A stretch of 64,000 nt of DNA from Bradyrhizobium sp. CB2312 (GTDB taxonomy: Bacteria > Pseudomonadota > Alphaproteobacteria > Rhizobiales > Xanthobacteraceae). Position 1 is the stretch's first letter, and each line of letters begins with the position of its first letter. Positions 52,534 to 61,635 of the stretch are shown in pieces. A program made the position numbers and the translations under genes. Below the pieces are notes generated by a model that worked only from the letters and a program-made list of their open reading frames with translations, was not told the origin of the DNA and did not search any database. The stretch is taken from positions 2,501,501 through 2,565,500 of the forward strand of contig NZ_CP121668.1 of NCBI RefSeq assembly GCF_029714425.1, in the 5' to 3' direction.

Positions 52534-52653
52534 ATGCTGATTCGCGGCCAAATCGATGGGATTTCGGGGGAGGTGGCTCTGGCCGCCGCCACGATCCCGG
52601 CCGCGCTGCTGCCCACCCTCCTTATTGGCGGCCTTCTTCTTACTTGCCCCTGA
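52534..52653 (+). CDS. Candidate leuA leader peptide (39 aa)
   Basis: A 39-codon ORF whose C-terminal part reads LLPTLLIGGLLLTCP. Five of the Leu codons there are CTC/CTT, with CTT three times in a row, unusual in this GC-rich genome. The stop codon is the start of a large hairpin. Ribosome stalling on Leu codons is the classical way to control leuA; start codon choice (ATG 52534) is uncertain. The rest of 52237-52765 has only the repeat above. Confidence 0.45.
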   Translation: MLIRGQIDGISGEVALAAATIPAALLPTLLIGGLLLTCP

Positions 52654-52690
52654 GGGCCGGCTGGGCGCCACGCGCCTGGGCACTCAGGGG
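52647..52690 (+). promoter_or_regulatory. Attenuator-like hairpin before leuA
   Basis: CCCCTGAG (52647-52654) pairs with CTCAGGGG (52683-52690) around an inner GGCGC-CAC-GCGCC hairpin. It begins exactly at the leader ORF stop. There is no long T-run, so the off-state may be translational. Confidence 0.45.
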
Positions 52691-52765
52691 TTGGTACGAG
52701 ATCACCGGACAACCTCAGGCGCTCAAGGCAGATGAAGGGCGCCAAAGCTCAAAAGGAAATTTGAA

Positions 52766-54328
52766 ATGGCCCCCGCGAACAAGTCCGACAAGGACCGCGT
52801 CATCATTTTCGACACCACCTTGCGCGACGGCGAGCAGTGCCCCGGCGCCACCATGACCTTCGAGGAGAAGCTCGAGGTCGCCGAGCTCTTGGATGATATG
52901 GGTGTCGACGTCATCGAAGCCGGCTTCCCGATCACCTCCGAAGGCGACTTCCAGGCGGTCAGCGAGATCGCGCGCCGCTCGAAGAACTCCGTCATCGCCG
53001 GCCTGTCCCGCGCCCATCCGGCCGACATCGACCGCTGCGCCGAAGCCGTGAAATTCGCCAAGCGCGGCCGCGTCCACACCGTGATCGCGACCTCGCCGCT
53101 GCACATGCGGGTGAAGCTCAACAAGACCCCGGAGCAGGTGATCGAGACCTCGGTCGCGATGGTCGCGCGCGCCCGCAACCAGATCGACGACGTCGAATGG
53201 TCGGCCGAGGACGGCACCCGCAGCGAGATGGATTTCTTGTGCCGTATCGTCGAGGCGGTCATCAAGGCCGGCGCCACCACGGTGAACATCCCCGACACCG
53301 TCGGCTACACGGTGCCGGAGGAATACACCCACTTCATGAAGACGCTGATCGAGCGCGTGCCGAATTCAGATAAAGCGGTGTTCTCGGTGCACTGCCATAA
53401 CGACCTCGGCATGGCCGTGGCGAACTCGCTGGCCGGCATCGTCGGCGGCGCGCGCCAGGTCGAGTGCACCATCAACGGCATCGGTGAACGCGCCGGCAAC
53501 GCCGCGCTCGAAGAGATCGTGATGGCGATCAACGTGCGCAACGACAAATTCCCGTACTGGAACAAGATCGACACCACGCAGCTGACTCGCGCCTCGAAGG
53601 TGGTGTCGGCGGCGACCTCGTTTCCCGTCCAGTACAACAAGGCCATCGTCGGCCGGAACGCGTTCGCGCATGAGAGCGGCATCCACCAGGACGGCGTGCT
53701 GAAGGACGCCTCCACCTACGAGATCATGCGGCCCGAAATGGTCGGCCTGAAGCAGTCCTCGCTGGTGCTGGGCAAGCACTCCGGCCGCCATGCCTTCGTG
53801 CACAAGCTGGAGGAGATGGGTTACAAGCTCGGGCCGAACCAGCTGGAAGATGCGTTCACGCGGATGAAGGCGCTCGCCGACCGCAAGAAGGACATCTACG
53901 ACGAGGACATCGAGGCGCTGGTCGACGAGGAGATGGCGGCTTCGCACGACCGCATCAAGTTGACCTCGCTGACCGTGATCGCCGGCACCCATGGCCCGCA
54001 GCGCGCCACCATGAAGCTCGACGTCGACGGCCAGATCAAGATCGAGGAGGCCGAGGGCAACGGTCCGGTCGACGCCGTGTTCAACTGCATCAAGCGCCTG
54101 GTGCCGCACGAGGCCAAGCTCGAGCTGTATCAGGTCCACGCGGTGACCGAAGGCACCGACGCGCAGGCGGAAGTCTCGGTGCGCCTGTCGCAGGACGGCC
54201 GCTCGATGACGGCGCGCGCGGCGGATCCCGACACGCTGGTGGCTTCCGCGAAAGCGTATCTCGGCGCGCTCAACAAGATCGTCATGAAGCGCCAGCGCGA
54301 CACGGTGACGACGGCGGCGGCGAGCTGA
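52766..54328 (+). CDS. leuA: 2-isopropylmalate synthase
   Basis: A 520-residue LeuA that condenses acetyl-CoA with 2-ketoisovalerate in the first step of leucine synthesis. Catalytic-barrel motifs are DTTLRDGEQCPGATM, VHCHNDLGMAVANSLAGI (metal His-x-His) and NGIGERAGNAALEEI. The C-terminal LeuA dimer domain for leucine feedback starts near residue 390. AAGGAAA precedes ATG 52766. It stands alone, with a leader ORF and hairpin upstream. Confidence 0.98.
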   Translation: MAPANKSDKDRVIIFDTTLRDGEQCPGATMTFEEKLEVAELLDDMGVDVIEAGFPITSEGDFQAVSEIARRSKNSVIAGLSRAHPADIDRCAEAVKFAKRGRVHTVIATSPLHMRVKLNKTPEQVIETSVAMVARARNQIDDVEWSAEDGTRSEMDFLCRIVEAVIKAGATTVNIPDTVGYTVPEEYTHFMKTLIERVPNSDKAVFSVHCHNDLGMAVANSLAGIVGGARQVECTINGIGERAGNAALEEIVMAINVRNDKFPYWNKIDTTQLTRASKVVSAATSFPVQYNKAIVGRNAFAHESGIHQDGVLKDASTYEIMRPEMVGLKQSSLVLGKHSGRHAFVHKLEEMGYKLGPNQLEDAFTRMKALADRKKDIYDEDIEALVDEEMAASHDRIKLTSLTVIAGTHGPQRATMKLDVDGQIKIEEAEGNGPVDAVFNCIKRLVPHEAKLELYQVHAVTEGTDAQAEVSVRLSQDGRSMTARAADPDTLVASAKAYLGALNKIVMKRQRDTVTTAAAS

Positions 54329-54345
54329 CGTTGCTGACTTCGCCT

Positions 54346-54470
54346 CTCCCGCTTTGCGGGAGAGGCCGACGCCCGAAGGGCGGCGGGCGAGGGTTTTCTC
54401 CTCTAGGGGAGTCCCACTGTTGAGAGACCCTCTCCCCAACCCTCTCCCGCAAGCGGGAGAGGGGGCGCAG
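54346..54470. repeat. Palindromic repeat downstream of leuA
   Basis: CTCTCCCGCTTTGCGGGAGAG on the left (given as CTCTCCCGC and GCGGGAGAG) and CCTCTCCCGCAAGCGGGAGA on the right, each a small hairpin, with CGAGGG and CCCTCTCC inward. Fills most of the gap to the TRAP gene. Confidence 0.7.
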
Positions 54471-54601
54471 CAGCATTCATGGTGAATAGCTGCCCTGCTA
54501 AGGGCCAATAGCGGCTGTCTCTCCCAGCCGCTATTGATGCTCTCGCATAGAGGCTAGGCCGCTCACACTGGGCCGCCCAAGAGAATAACAAGGGAGAGAT
54601 T

Positions 54602-55618
54602 ATGCGTAGCTTCGCGATCGCCGCGTCTATTACGGCACTGGCACTTGGTCTGAATCTTGGCTTGACCGGGCCGGCCTCGGCCCAATCGCCGATCATCATC
54701 AAGTTCAGCCACGTGGTCGCGACCGACACGCCGAAGGGCAAGGCGTCGGAGAAGTTCAAGGAGCTCGCCGAGAAGTACACGAACGGCAAGGTCAAGGTCG
54801 AGGTTTACCCGAACTCGACGCTCTACAAGGACAAGGAAGAGCTCGAGGCGCTCCAGCTCGGCAGCGTGCAGATGCTGGCGCCGTCGAACTCCAAGTTCGG
54901 CCCGCTCGGCATCCGCGAGTTCGAGGTGTTCGATTTGCCCTATATCCTTCCCGACCTGAAGACGCTGCGGAAGGTGACGGAAGGCCCGCTCGGCGCCAAG
55001 CTGCTCAAGCTGCTCGAGCCGAAGGGCATCACTGGTCTCGCTTACTGGGACAACGGCTTCAAGCAGATGAGCGCCAACAAGAAGCTGATTACTCCCGCCG
55101 ATTATCAGGGCGTGAAGTTCCGCATCCAGTCCTCGCGCGTGCTCCAGGCCCAGTTCAAGGCGCTCGGCTCGCTGCCGCAGGTGATGGCGTTCTCGGAAGT
55201 CTACCAGGCGCTGCAGACCGGCGTCGTCGACGGCCAGGAGAACACCTGGTCGAACATCTATACCCAGAAGATGCACGAGGTGCAGAAGTACATCACCGAG
55301 ACCAATCACGGCTACATCGGCTACGTCGTGATCGTGAACAAGAAGTTCTGGGACGACCTGCCGGCCGATATCCGCGACCAGCTCTCAAAGGCGATGAAGG
55401 AAGCAACCGACTTCAACAACGCGCAGTCGCAGAAGGAGAACGACGACGCGCTCGCCGAGATCAAGAAGAGCGGCAAGAGCGAGATCATCAAGCTGACGCC
55501 GGAGCAGGATGCCGCGATGCGGAAGGCGATGGAGCCGGTCTACAAGGATGCCGCAAGCCGCGTCGGCCAGCCGCTGATCGACGAGTTCCAGAAGGAAGCC
55601 AAGAGCGCGACCAACTAA
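54602..55618 (+). CDS. TRAP transporter substrate-binding protein (DctP family)
   Basis: A 338-residue periplasmic protein. A Sec signal MRSFAIAASITALALGLNLG ends near ASAQS; IIIKFSHVVATDTPKGKASE and VEVYPNSTLYKDKEELEALQ are DctP landmarks, and KFRIQSSRVLQAQFKALGS-LPQVMAFSEVYQALQTG holds the carboxylate-binding Arg. Likely ligands are C4-dicarboxylates or other organic acids. GGGAGA precedes ATG. No DctQ or DctM membrane gene follows; an IS element starts 13 nt after the stop. Confidence 0.92.
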   Translation: MRSFAIAASITALALGLNLGLTGPASAQSPIIIKFSHVVATDTPKGKASEKFKELAEKYTNGKVKVEVYPNSTLYKDKEELEALQLGSVQMLAPSNSKFGPLGIREFEVFDLPYILPDLKTLRKVTEGPLGAKLLKLLEPKGITGLAYWDNGFKQMSANKKLITPADYQGVKFRIQSSRVLQAQFKALGSLPQVMAFSEVYQALQTGVVDGQENTWSNIYTQKMHEVQKYITETNHGYIGYVVIVNKKFWDDLPADIRDQLSKAMKEATDFNNAQSQKENDDALAEIKKSGKSEIIKLTPEQDAAMRKAMEPVYKDAASRVGQPLIDEFQKEAKSATN

Positions 55619-55631
55619 GCGCGCGACAAAC

Positions 55632-56820
55632 TAGTCACGTGAATCTAAAGTTCGCCACATAAAGTCTGCTGGGCTTTGTGGCAGAAGCGTTTGACGGAAG
55701 CCAAAATCTGGTCTGCGGACTTGGTCCATTTGAAGGGCTTGGGATTTTTGTTGTGCAGGTCGATGAAGGTACGGATGTCGGCCTCGAGCTGCCTGACGGA
55801 GGTGTGAACACCTCGCTGGATCTGCTTTCGGGTGAGCTCAGCGAACCAGCGTTCGACCTGATTGATCCATGACGCGGAAGTCGGCGTGAAGTGGACATGA
55901 TAATGCGGCCGACGGGCGAGCCACGCTTTGATCTTGGGTGTTTTGTGAGTGGCGTAGTTGTCCATGACGATATGGACATCGATCCCTTCAGGGACTTGAG
56001 CGTCGATCTCTTTGAGGAACTTCAAGAACTCGACTGCCCGGTGGCGCTTGTAGCATTTGCCGATGACGAATCCAGAGGCGACATCGAGCGCGGCAAACAG
56101 CGAGGTCGTACCATGCCGCACATAGCTGTGCGTGCGCCGTTCCGGTACGCCCGGCATCATCGGCAGGACCGGCTGCTCGCGATCCAGGGCCTGGATCTGG
56201 CTTTTCTCATCGACACTGAGGACAAGGGCTCGGTTCGGTGGGGAAAGGTAAAGGCCGACGATATCGCGGACCTTGTCGACGAACAGCGGGTCGCTCGACA
56301 GCTTGAATGTCTGGCTGCGGTGCGGCTGCAGGCCGAACGCCGTCCACATTCGGCGGATCGTGGTGTGGGAAAAGCCAGTTTCCGCAGCCATTGAGCGGAT
56401 CGACCAGTGCGTCGCGTCGGGTGGCGTTGTACGCAATGTCCGCTCAATTACCTCAGCAACCTGATCGTCGTTGATGGTTCGAGGGCGGCCCGGGCGGGCC
56501 TCGTCAAGCAGGCCATCACAGCGATCCTTCAAAAATCGGCGGCGCCACTTGCCGACGGTGTGTTCGTGGAGGCCGAGTTCGACAGCCACAGACTTGCTTG
56601 GCAAGCCATCCGCACACCGCAGGATCGCGCGGCAGCGCTCAGATAGCGATCGGGCAACGCGATGACGACGAACTTGTCTCTCCAAGTACGCCCGCTCCGG
56701 CGGACTAAGCACCAACGGCGCGATCGGCCGGCCTCGCTCACCTGCATTCGCCACAAGCTCTCTCCTCTGTAGAGATTCGAGCTATCAACTAATGTGACGA
56801 ACTTGCGTTCCAGATGACTA
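55632..56820. mobile_element. IS630-family insertion sequence
   Basis: Terminal inverted repeats of about 30 bp: left TCACGTGAATC-TAAAGTTCG-CCACAT from 55634 and right (reverse strand) TCATCTGGAAC-GCAAGTTCG-TCACAT ending at 56818. The element sits between TA dinucleotides at 55632-55633 and 56819-56820 (both CTAG), the TA target duplication of IS630. Transposase intact. Confidence 0.85.
55645..56754 (-). CDS. IS630-family transposase
   Basis: A 369-residue transposase. An N-terminal helix-turn-helix (SKSVAVELGLHEHTVGKWRR) and second HTH (THWSIRSMAAETGFSHTTIR) precede a DDE domain: VLSVDEKSQIQALDREQPVL with the first Asp, VHIVMDNYATHKTPKIKAWL with the second, and SWINQVERWFAELTRKQIQR with the Glu. 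Full length with no frameshift, so it is probably active. Confidence 0.95.
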   Translation of the reverse strand: MANAGERGRPIAPLVLSPPERAYLERQVRRHRVARSLSERCRAILRCADGLPSKSVAVELGLHEHTVGKWRRRFLKDRCDGLLDEARPGRPRTINDDQVAEVIERTLRTTPPDATHWSIRSMAAETGFSHTTIRRMWTAFGLQPHRSQTFKLSSDPLFVDKVRDIVGLYLSPPNRALVLSVDEKSQIQALDREQPVLPMMPGVPERRTHSYVRHGTTSLFAALDVASGFVIGKCYKRHRAVEFLKFLKEIDAQVPEGIDVHIVMDNYATHKTPKIKAWLARRPHYHVHFTPTSASWINQVERWFAELTRKQIQRGVHTSVRQLEADIRTFIDLHNKNPKPFKWTKSADQILASVKRFCHKAQQTLCGEL

Positions 56821-56849
56821 GGTCGTGCACGGATATATAATGCATGAAC

Positions 56850-56888
56850 AAAGGGCTTCCGTGCCGGCACGGAAGCCCTTTCTGTTGC
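56850..56888 (+). terminator. Perfect-palindrome terminator
   Basis: AAAGGGCTTCCGTGCC (56850-56865) is followed directly by its complement (56866-56881), then CTGTTGC. It lies 30 nt past the IS and was probably the terminator of the TRAP gene before the insertion. Confidence 0.85.
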
Positions 56889-57027
56889 AAATCGTTTCAG
56901 TGTGCATCTGAACGGACATTCACGGTAGTTACATCTCCGTAAGAACGTGCTCCCTGTCCAAGTTGTAAGTTGCGCGTCAGCCGCTTGGCGCTCATCCTCA
57001 CGCCCATCCTTCCAGAGGAGGCTCGTC

Positions 57028-57624
57028 ATGAGGAAGTTCACCGTCGCCGCCATCGCCGCGCTCAGCATCGCCGGCTCGGGCGCGGTCTATGCCCAATATC
57101 ATCGTCCGTGGATGGAGCACTTCCGCCACATCCGCATGAATCCCGAAGACCGTGCCGCCTTCGTCGACGCGCGGATCGCTGCCGTCCATGCCGGGCTCAA
57201 GCTCAACGCCGATCAGGAGAAGCTGTGGCCGCCGGTCGAGGCCGCCGTGCGCGACTTCGCCAAGCTGCGCATCGACCGCGCCAATGCGCGCATGAATGCC
57301 GGTCCCGGCGATGCCGACAAGCCGGAGGATCCGGTCGCCCGCCTGCGCCAGCGCGCCGAGGACATGGGCGCGGCCTCCGCCGCCCTGAAGAAGATCGCCG
57401 ATGCCGCAGATCCGCTCTACAAGACGCTCGACGAGGGCCAGAAGCGGCGCCTCGCCATGCTGACCCGTCACCGCGGCCCGTTCGGCGGCGGCGAGGACGG
57501 CCCGTCCCGGCACTTCATGGAACGGGGCATGGACCGGATGATGGAACGCGGCATGGAGCACTTCCGCCGCGATCGTTTCGACCGTGACGACGCTCCGGAC
57601 CGGGACCGGGAGGGCCGGCTCTGA
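57028..57624 (+). CDS. Spy/CpxP-like LTXXQ-family periplasmic protein
   Basis: A 198-residue exported protein with signal MRKFTVAAIAALSIAGSGAV-YAQ. Helical pattern DARIAAVHAGLKLNADQEKL (the LTxxQ-type motif) and LYKTLDEGQKRRLAMLTRHR match the Spy/CpxP superfamily of small periplasmic helical proteins. The C-terminus is a Met/Arg/Asp-rich tail (MERGMDRMMERGMEHFRRDR). A role in envelope or metal stress is expected. GGAGG is 9 nt upstream. Confidence 0.85.
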   Translation: MRKFTVAAIAALSIAGSGAVYAQYHRPWMEHFRHIRMNPEDRAAFVDARIAAVHAGLKLNADQEKLWPPVEAAVRDFAKLRIDRANARMNAGPGDADKPEDPVARLRQRAEDMGAASAALKKIADAADPLYKTLDEGQKRRLAMLTRHRGPFGGGEDGPSRHFMERGMDRMMERGMEHFRRDRFDRDDAPDRDREGRL

Positions 57625-57660
57625 GCCACCGCGGATTTTACGGGGATTAACCTTGGCGAA

Positions 57661-57691
57661 GCCGCTGGAATCCAGCGGCTTTTCGCTTTTT
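57661..57691 (+). terminator. Rho-independent terminator
   Basis: GCCGCTGGA-A-TCCAGCGGC followed by TTTTCGCTTTTT, after the LTXXQ-family gene. Confidence 0.9.
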
Positions 57692-57782
57692 GGGGACTGT
57701 GGAAAAACCTTCACCGCATCGCTTGCCAGACCCGGATCGCTTTGCTAAACGACCGGCCTCGCAAGGCATTTGACCGCCTTTC

Positions 57783-57858
<76 letters not shown>

Positions 57859-57872
57859 TCCTTAAGAGATTG

Positions 57873-57890
57873 GCCCGCAAGGGCTTTTTT
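57873..57890 (+). terminator. Terminator after tRNA-Lys
   Basis: GCCC-GCAA-GGGC followed by six T. Short stem with a stable tetraloop. No gene is seen from here to 58156. Confidence 0.7.
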
Positions 57891-58156
57891 CATTCCTTCG
57901 ACAGAACAAACCGAGTGTTGTGCGACGCTTTTGGTGGTCGCACGTCGCACGCTGTGCGACGTCTCAGATATTTGGGGCGTCATTCATCGCACCGGGCGCA
58001 GACGGTTTGTTTGCGGACAGCGCGGGCAGAGATGGAGCGTACGCCTCGCCGTAGGAAGGCGGAAAGCGTGGCGGGATTGATTGCGCGACACACCGCCTCT
58101 TGGCGACCTGCGAGCTTAAGGCGCAACCGGGCAAACGAAATTCTGCCGCTGTCCGT

Positions 58157-59293
58157 TCAGCCCTTCATTCCTTCCTTTCGAACCTGCAGTTCGAGCCTGT
58201 CGATGCCGGAGCCAGCGCGAGCCGCATTTCGGGCCCGGTAGTGCTTCATGATGGTCTGCGCACTTCGATATGAATGCCCAGTGATGTCGCAGATCGTCAG
58301 TAAGTCGCAGCCAGCCCGATCGAGCAGCATGACGCAGGTATCCCGCAGGTCTTGGTCGTGCTTCTGGTCGAGGTCGCCGGCGCCGTTGACGAACATCAGA
58401 GCGGGGCAAGGCTTTAGTCGCCATGCGGTCTCATCGCCATTGCTGTCGTGTGCGGCCTGCGCATCCAGCCATTCTGACAGGACGCGCTTACGCTGATCAA
58501 CCGCCCGAGCGCGCTGCGCCTTGTTCTCTTCATCGAGAGGAAATGGAGCGAATAGCTTGTCGGAGATCTTGGTCAGTTCGGCATTCAGTCGCTCTGCGCG
58601 GACAATCGCTTGGCGCGCGCTATCGCGCGCGAGAAAGCCGAAGACTGCGACGGCTCGGGCGGTCGACACCCAATGCCGATAAGTGCTCTCGTCATAAGGC
58701 TCACCATTGTCCTCGTTGACCACGAGCTCGGGAGGCACCTTATCCAATTGAAGCCGGAGCTTGAGCTCCTTTACGCGTGCACGCGAGGCATTCAGCCGCG
58801 CGCTGAGTTGGGGCGCCTCTTTGATGTCGACAAGCTCGCCTGTCTTGCTCTGGCGGAACATGTGGCGGCCTTCGATGTCGCTCTCATTCCGCATGATTAG
58901 ACGGTCAGTCTGGCGCTGCCCAGTGAACAACGCCAGATGAAAGCTGTCGCCGATCGAAGGTCGATCAATTGCATCAGCTGCAGCGACCCAAGCGGAAAAT
59001 TCGGGCGTCGCAACTTGGACGATCCGCCCGTCCGGATGATCGAACTCCATGCCTTCCCGCGGGTTGGGCCCTAGACGCCACAGGATGCTTTCCTGCGCCC
59101 AAGTGAACGCCGCCGAGAGTGTCGCTATCATCGAAAGCGCCATATGATGGCCGCGAGCTGATTTCGCATAATTATAGAAGGCTCGGAACTCCGGTTTGCC
59201 GATCGATGTCGGCGTAGCAGTCGCTATCGCCTCAAGTTCTCGCGCAGGCTCGGCTACGCCGAGCCGCTTGGCGGCGCGGATTTCGGCACGCAA
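58157..59293 (-). CDS. Tyrosine recombinase/integrase (N-terminus uncertain)
   Basis: Catalytic domain of a phage-type integrase: Arg in HLALFTGQRQTDRLIMR, Lys in FRQSKTGELVDI, second Arg in DLRDTCVMLLDRAGCDL, His in ITGHSYRS and Tyr in MKHYRARNA. The N-terminal core-binding helices start near IGKPEFRAFYNYAKSARGHH, shorter than in full-length relatives. The visible start TTG 59293 is arbitrary; the frame stays open further upstream to about 59430 without a good start, so it may be truncated. It faces the tRNA-Lys 3' end, as island integrases do. Confidence 0.8.
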   Translation of the reverse strand: MRAEIRAAKRLGVAEPARELEAIATATPTSIGKPEFRAFYNYAKSARGHHMALSMIATLSAAFTWAQESILWRLGPNPREGMEFDHPDGRIVQVATPEFSAWVAAADAIDRPSIGDSFHLALFTGQRQTDRLIMRNESDIEGRHMFRQSKTGELVDIKEAPQLSARLNASRARVKELKLRLQLDKVPPELVVNEDNGEPYDESTYRHWVSTARAVAVFGFLARDSARQAIVRAERLNAELTKISDKLFAPFPLDEENKAQRARAVDQRKRVLSEWLDAQAAHDSNGDETAWRLKPCPALMFVNGAGDLDQKHDQDLRDTCVMLLDRAGCDLLTICDITGHSYRSAQTIMKHYRARNAARAGSGIDRLELQVRKEGMKG

Positions 59294-59387
59294 CTTCGCC
59301 GCGGATTCGCGCGATTGCGGTCGGTACAGAATGGCAGAAATACATTTACGGCACGAAGCCTGTGAGGCAGAGGTTAACGCCTTGAAC

Positions 59388-59618
59388 TCAAACCGACTTG
59401 CTCCAATCGTCGAGAAGATCCTCGATTGTAGAACGCTTCCGCATCGTCATTTTCTTTGGCAGCTTGCCGGCACAGCGCGCCGCCTCGATTTCCGACTTCC
59501 GTTTGTCTGAAAAGTCCGAGGCTTCCTGAAGATTGAACCACGCACCGACCGCCGTTTCTAGGTGCGAAACCGGTGCGGCGCTCCAGCTTTGGTCGCTAGC
59601 CAGGCGATCAGCCAGTTG
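59388..59618 (-). pseudogene. ORF remnant between integrase and SIS gene
   Basis: A 76-codon open stretch with coding-like C-terminus KLPKKMTMRKRSTIEDLLDD-WSKSV and no start codon before the SIS-gene stop, with which it is in frame. The only internal ATGs give 20 residues or fewer. It is probably the tail of a gene cut by rearrangement at the island edge. Confidence 0.3.
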
Positions 59619-60632
59619 TCAAAACGTCTCGGTAATCTTGCTCAGGCGAGGGGGGTGATCCGGGTCAAATCCACGGGCGCATGCCGCCTGCTCGATCATC
59701 CGATAGGCCGGAACGAGCATGGTGATAGCGTCGGTGACAGGGTCATCCTCGGCCAACCAGGGCATCGAGCCATGAGGTCCGCCGCAGAGATGCAGCGCGA
59801 TCTTTTGCTCACGCAACTCCTCTGCAAGCGCGTCCACCGTGGCTGCCGTTTCATCCATGAGGCGCATCATGACGACGGGCGTGCGCGACGATAGCGCGGC
59901 TCGTGGCCCGTGCTGCAGCTCGGCGGCGCTCAAGCCGATGGAGGGCAGGCGCAGGATTTCTGAAAGCTTGAGCGCGATCTCCTTCGCCGAGCCCAGGGCC
60001 AGGCCCCGAGCCGCCACAAACACAGCTGACGCCTTGGTGAGATCATCAGCGATCTCGGACCAGTCGAGCGCCAGCGCACGGTGCAGGCGCTCGGGCAGCC
60101 TGTCGAGGGCTGACCGCAGCGCGCGATCTTGCGCCAGCTCGGCAACCAGTCCAGCACTGGCGGCCATCGAGCCGATGACGGTCTTTGTCGCCGCTACGGA
60201 GTGTTCTTGGCCGGCTTCGATCGGAACGACGAACTCCGCTTCGTCAGCCACCGGTGACGACGTCGCATTGACGACGGCAATGGTGCGGGCGCCCGAGGCG
60301 CGCGCCGACCTGGTCGCCGCGACGAGATCCGGGCTGCGTCCGGATTGCGAGATCACGATGAACAGCGCATCGCGCAGCATCAAGGATGTGCGAAATGCCG
60401 TGATCACCGAGGGAGCGCTTGCTGAAACGGGAAGGCGAAGCCGCGTCTCGACAAGGTATCTCAAGAAAACCCCGGCATGTCCGGAGCTTCCTCGACCACA
60501 GACGACGCACAAGGGGACGGAGCCAATCTCAATTCGCTGCGCGATGTCGCGCGTGGCGGGACGGCTACGAACGATTTTCGCGACGGTATCGGCGCTTTCC
60601 CCGATTTCACGCACCATCGCGGAAGTCGTCAT
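59619..60632 (-). CDS. Double-SIS-domain sugar-phosphate protein (NagB-II type)
   Basis: A 337-residue protein of two SIS domains, like the isomerase half of GlmS without the glutaminase part. GRGSSGHAGVFLRYLVETRL and ISQSGRSPDLVAATRSARAS bind the sugar phosphate; GLSAAELQHGPRAALSS is the GlmS/NagB-II end motif with catalytic Glu-His. Likely role: glucosamine-6-phosphate deaminase, giving fructose-6-phosphate and ammonia. Its start overlaps the murQ stop by 4 bp. Confidence 0.9.
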   Translation of the reverse strand: MTTSAMVREIGESADTVAKIVRSRPATRDIAQRIEIGSVPLCVVCGRGSSGHAGVFLRYLVETRLRLPVSASAPSVITAFRTSLMLRDALFIVISQSGRSPDLVAATRSARASGARTIAVVNATSSPVADEAEFVVPIEAGQEHSVAATKTVIGSMAASAGLVAELAQDRALRSALDRLPERLHRALALDWSEIADDLTKASAVFVAARGLALGSAKEIALKLSEILRLPSIGLSAAELQHGPRAALSSRTPVVMMRLMDETAATVDALAEELREQKIALHLCGGPHGSMPWLAEDDPVTDAITMLVPAYRMIEQAACARGFDPDHPPRLSKITETF

Positions 60633-61633
60633 GGCTCAACTGCTCCGCCTCGCTTGCGTGGCGCGGGTGCCTTGGAATGCCGGTCACGATGCGAGTCCCG
60701 ATCCGTGGCGAGCTCGGCAAACACGCGCCTGAGATTGCCGTCGCCGTCCTGCAAAATGGTCTCGGCATCAGTTCTGCTGATACCCAGCGCCAGAAGGGCC
60801 GCCGTCTTGACGTCTCCTTCGGCCTGCTCCAGCGAGCGTGCCGCGTGCGACGGATCGCAATGCGCGATTTGCACCACCATGGCCTCGGCGCGCCGCTTCA
60901 GCTTGGCATTGGTTGGCTGCATGTTCACCATCATGCCGCGATACACCCGCCCAAGACGCAGCATGATTCCTGAGGAGATCAGGTTGAGCACAACCTTCTG
61001 CGCAGTGCCCGCCTTCATCCGCGTGGAGCCGGCGATCAGCTCGCGGCCGGTCTCGATCAGGATCGAAAACTTGGCCGATGCCAGCAGTGCGGTGCCAGGG
61101 TTGTTGGCGACACCGACCGTCACTGCACCGCACGAGCCTGCCTGCTGCAGCGCCGCGACCGTGAACGGCGTCGTCCCGCTGGCGGCTACCGCAATCACCA
61201 CATCATGCGGTGTGAGCCGCGCGGCATTGATCTGTGCGACCGCATCATCGATGTCATCCTCCGCACCCTCGATGCTGGTGACGAAGGCACTGTCTCCGCC
61301 GGCGACGATGAAGCGGACGCGCTCTTTGGGCCAGGCGAAGGTCGGCGTCAGCTCGGCGCCGTCCTGGACTGCCACGCGTCCAGAGGTGCCGGCGCCGACA
61401 TATACAAGGCGACCGTGATCGCCCAGCGCCGCTTGTGCCGCTTCGGTCGCCGCGGTGATAGAGGGGAGGGCGTGACCGATCGCAGCGACCGCCGCAAGCT
61501 GACCCTCCCACATCGCTTCCATCGCTGACATCAGCGGCCATGCGTCAAGGTCGGCAAATCTCAGATCGACGTCTTCGGTGGCCATACTGTTGATCCAAGC
61601 GCCATCAAACGCGGAACTTCGGAGCCTGTTCAT
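60629..61633 (-). CDS. murQ: N-acetylmuramic acid 6-phosphate etherase
   Basis: A 334-residue MurQ that removes D-lactate from MurNAc-6-phosphate to give GlcNAc-6-phosphate. Seen: TEDVDLRFADLDAWPLMSAM, YVGAGTSGRVAVQDGAELTP with the catalytic Glu, AASGTTPFTVAA, and ELIAGSTRMKAGTAQKVVLN. ATG 61633 follows GAGAGAAA; an internal ATG 61585 begins MATEDVDLRF. Its stop is 4 bp inside the SIS gene start and it starts 2 nt after the kinase stop. Confidence 0.95.
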   Translation of the reverse strand: MNRLRSSAFDGAWINSMATEDVDLRFADLDAWPLMSAMEAMWEGQLAAVAAIGHALPSITAATEAAQAALGDHGRLVYVGAGTSGRVAVQDGAELTPTFAWPKERVRFIVAGGDSAFVTSIEGAEDDIDDAVAQINAARLTPHDVVIAVAASGTTPFTVAALQQAGSCGAVTVGVANNPGTALLASAKFSILIETGRELIAGSTRMKAGTAQKVVLNLISSGIMLRLGRVYRGMMVNMQPTNAKLKRRAEAMVVQIAHCDPSHAARSLEQAEGDVKTAALLALGISRTDAETILQDGDGNLRRVFAELATDRDSHRDRHSKAPAPRKRGGAVEP

Positions 61634-61635
61634 GG

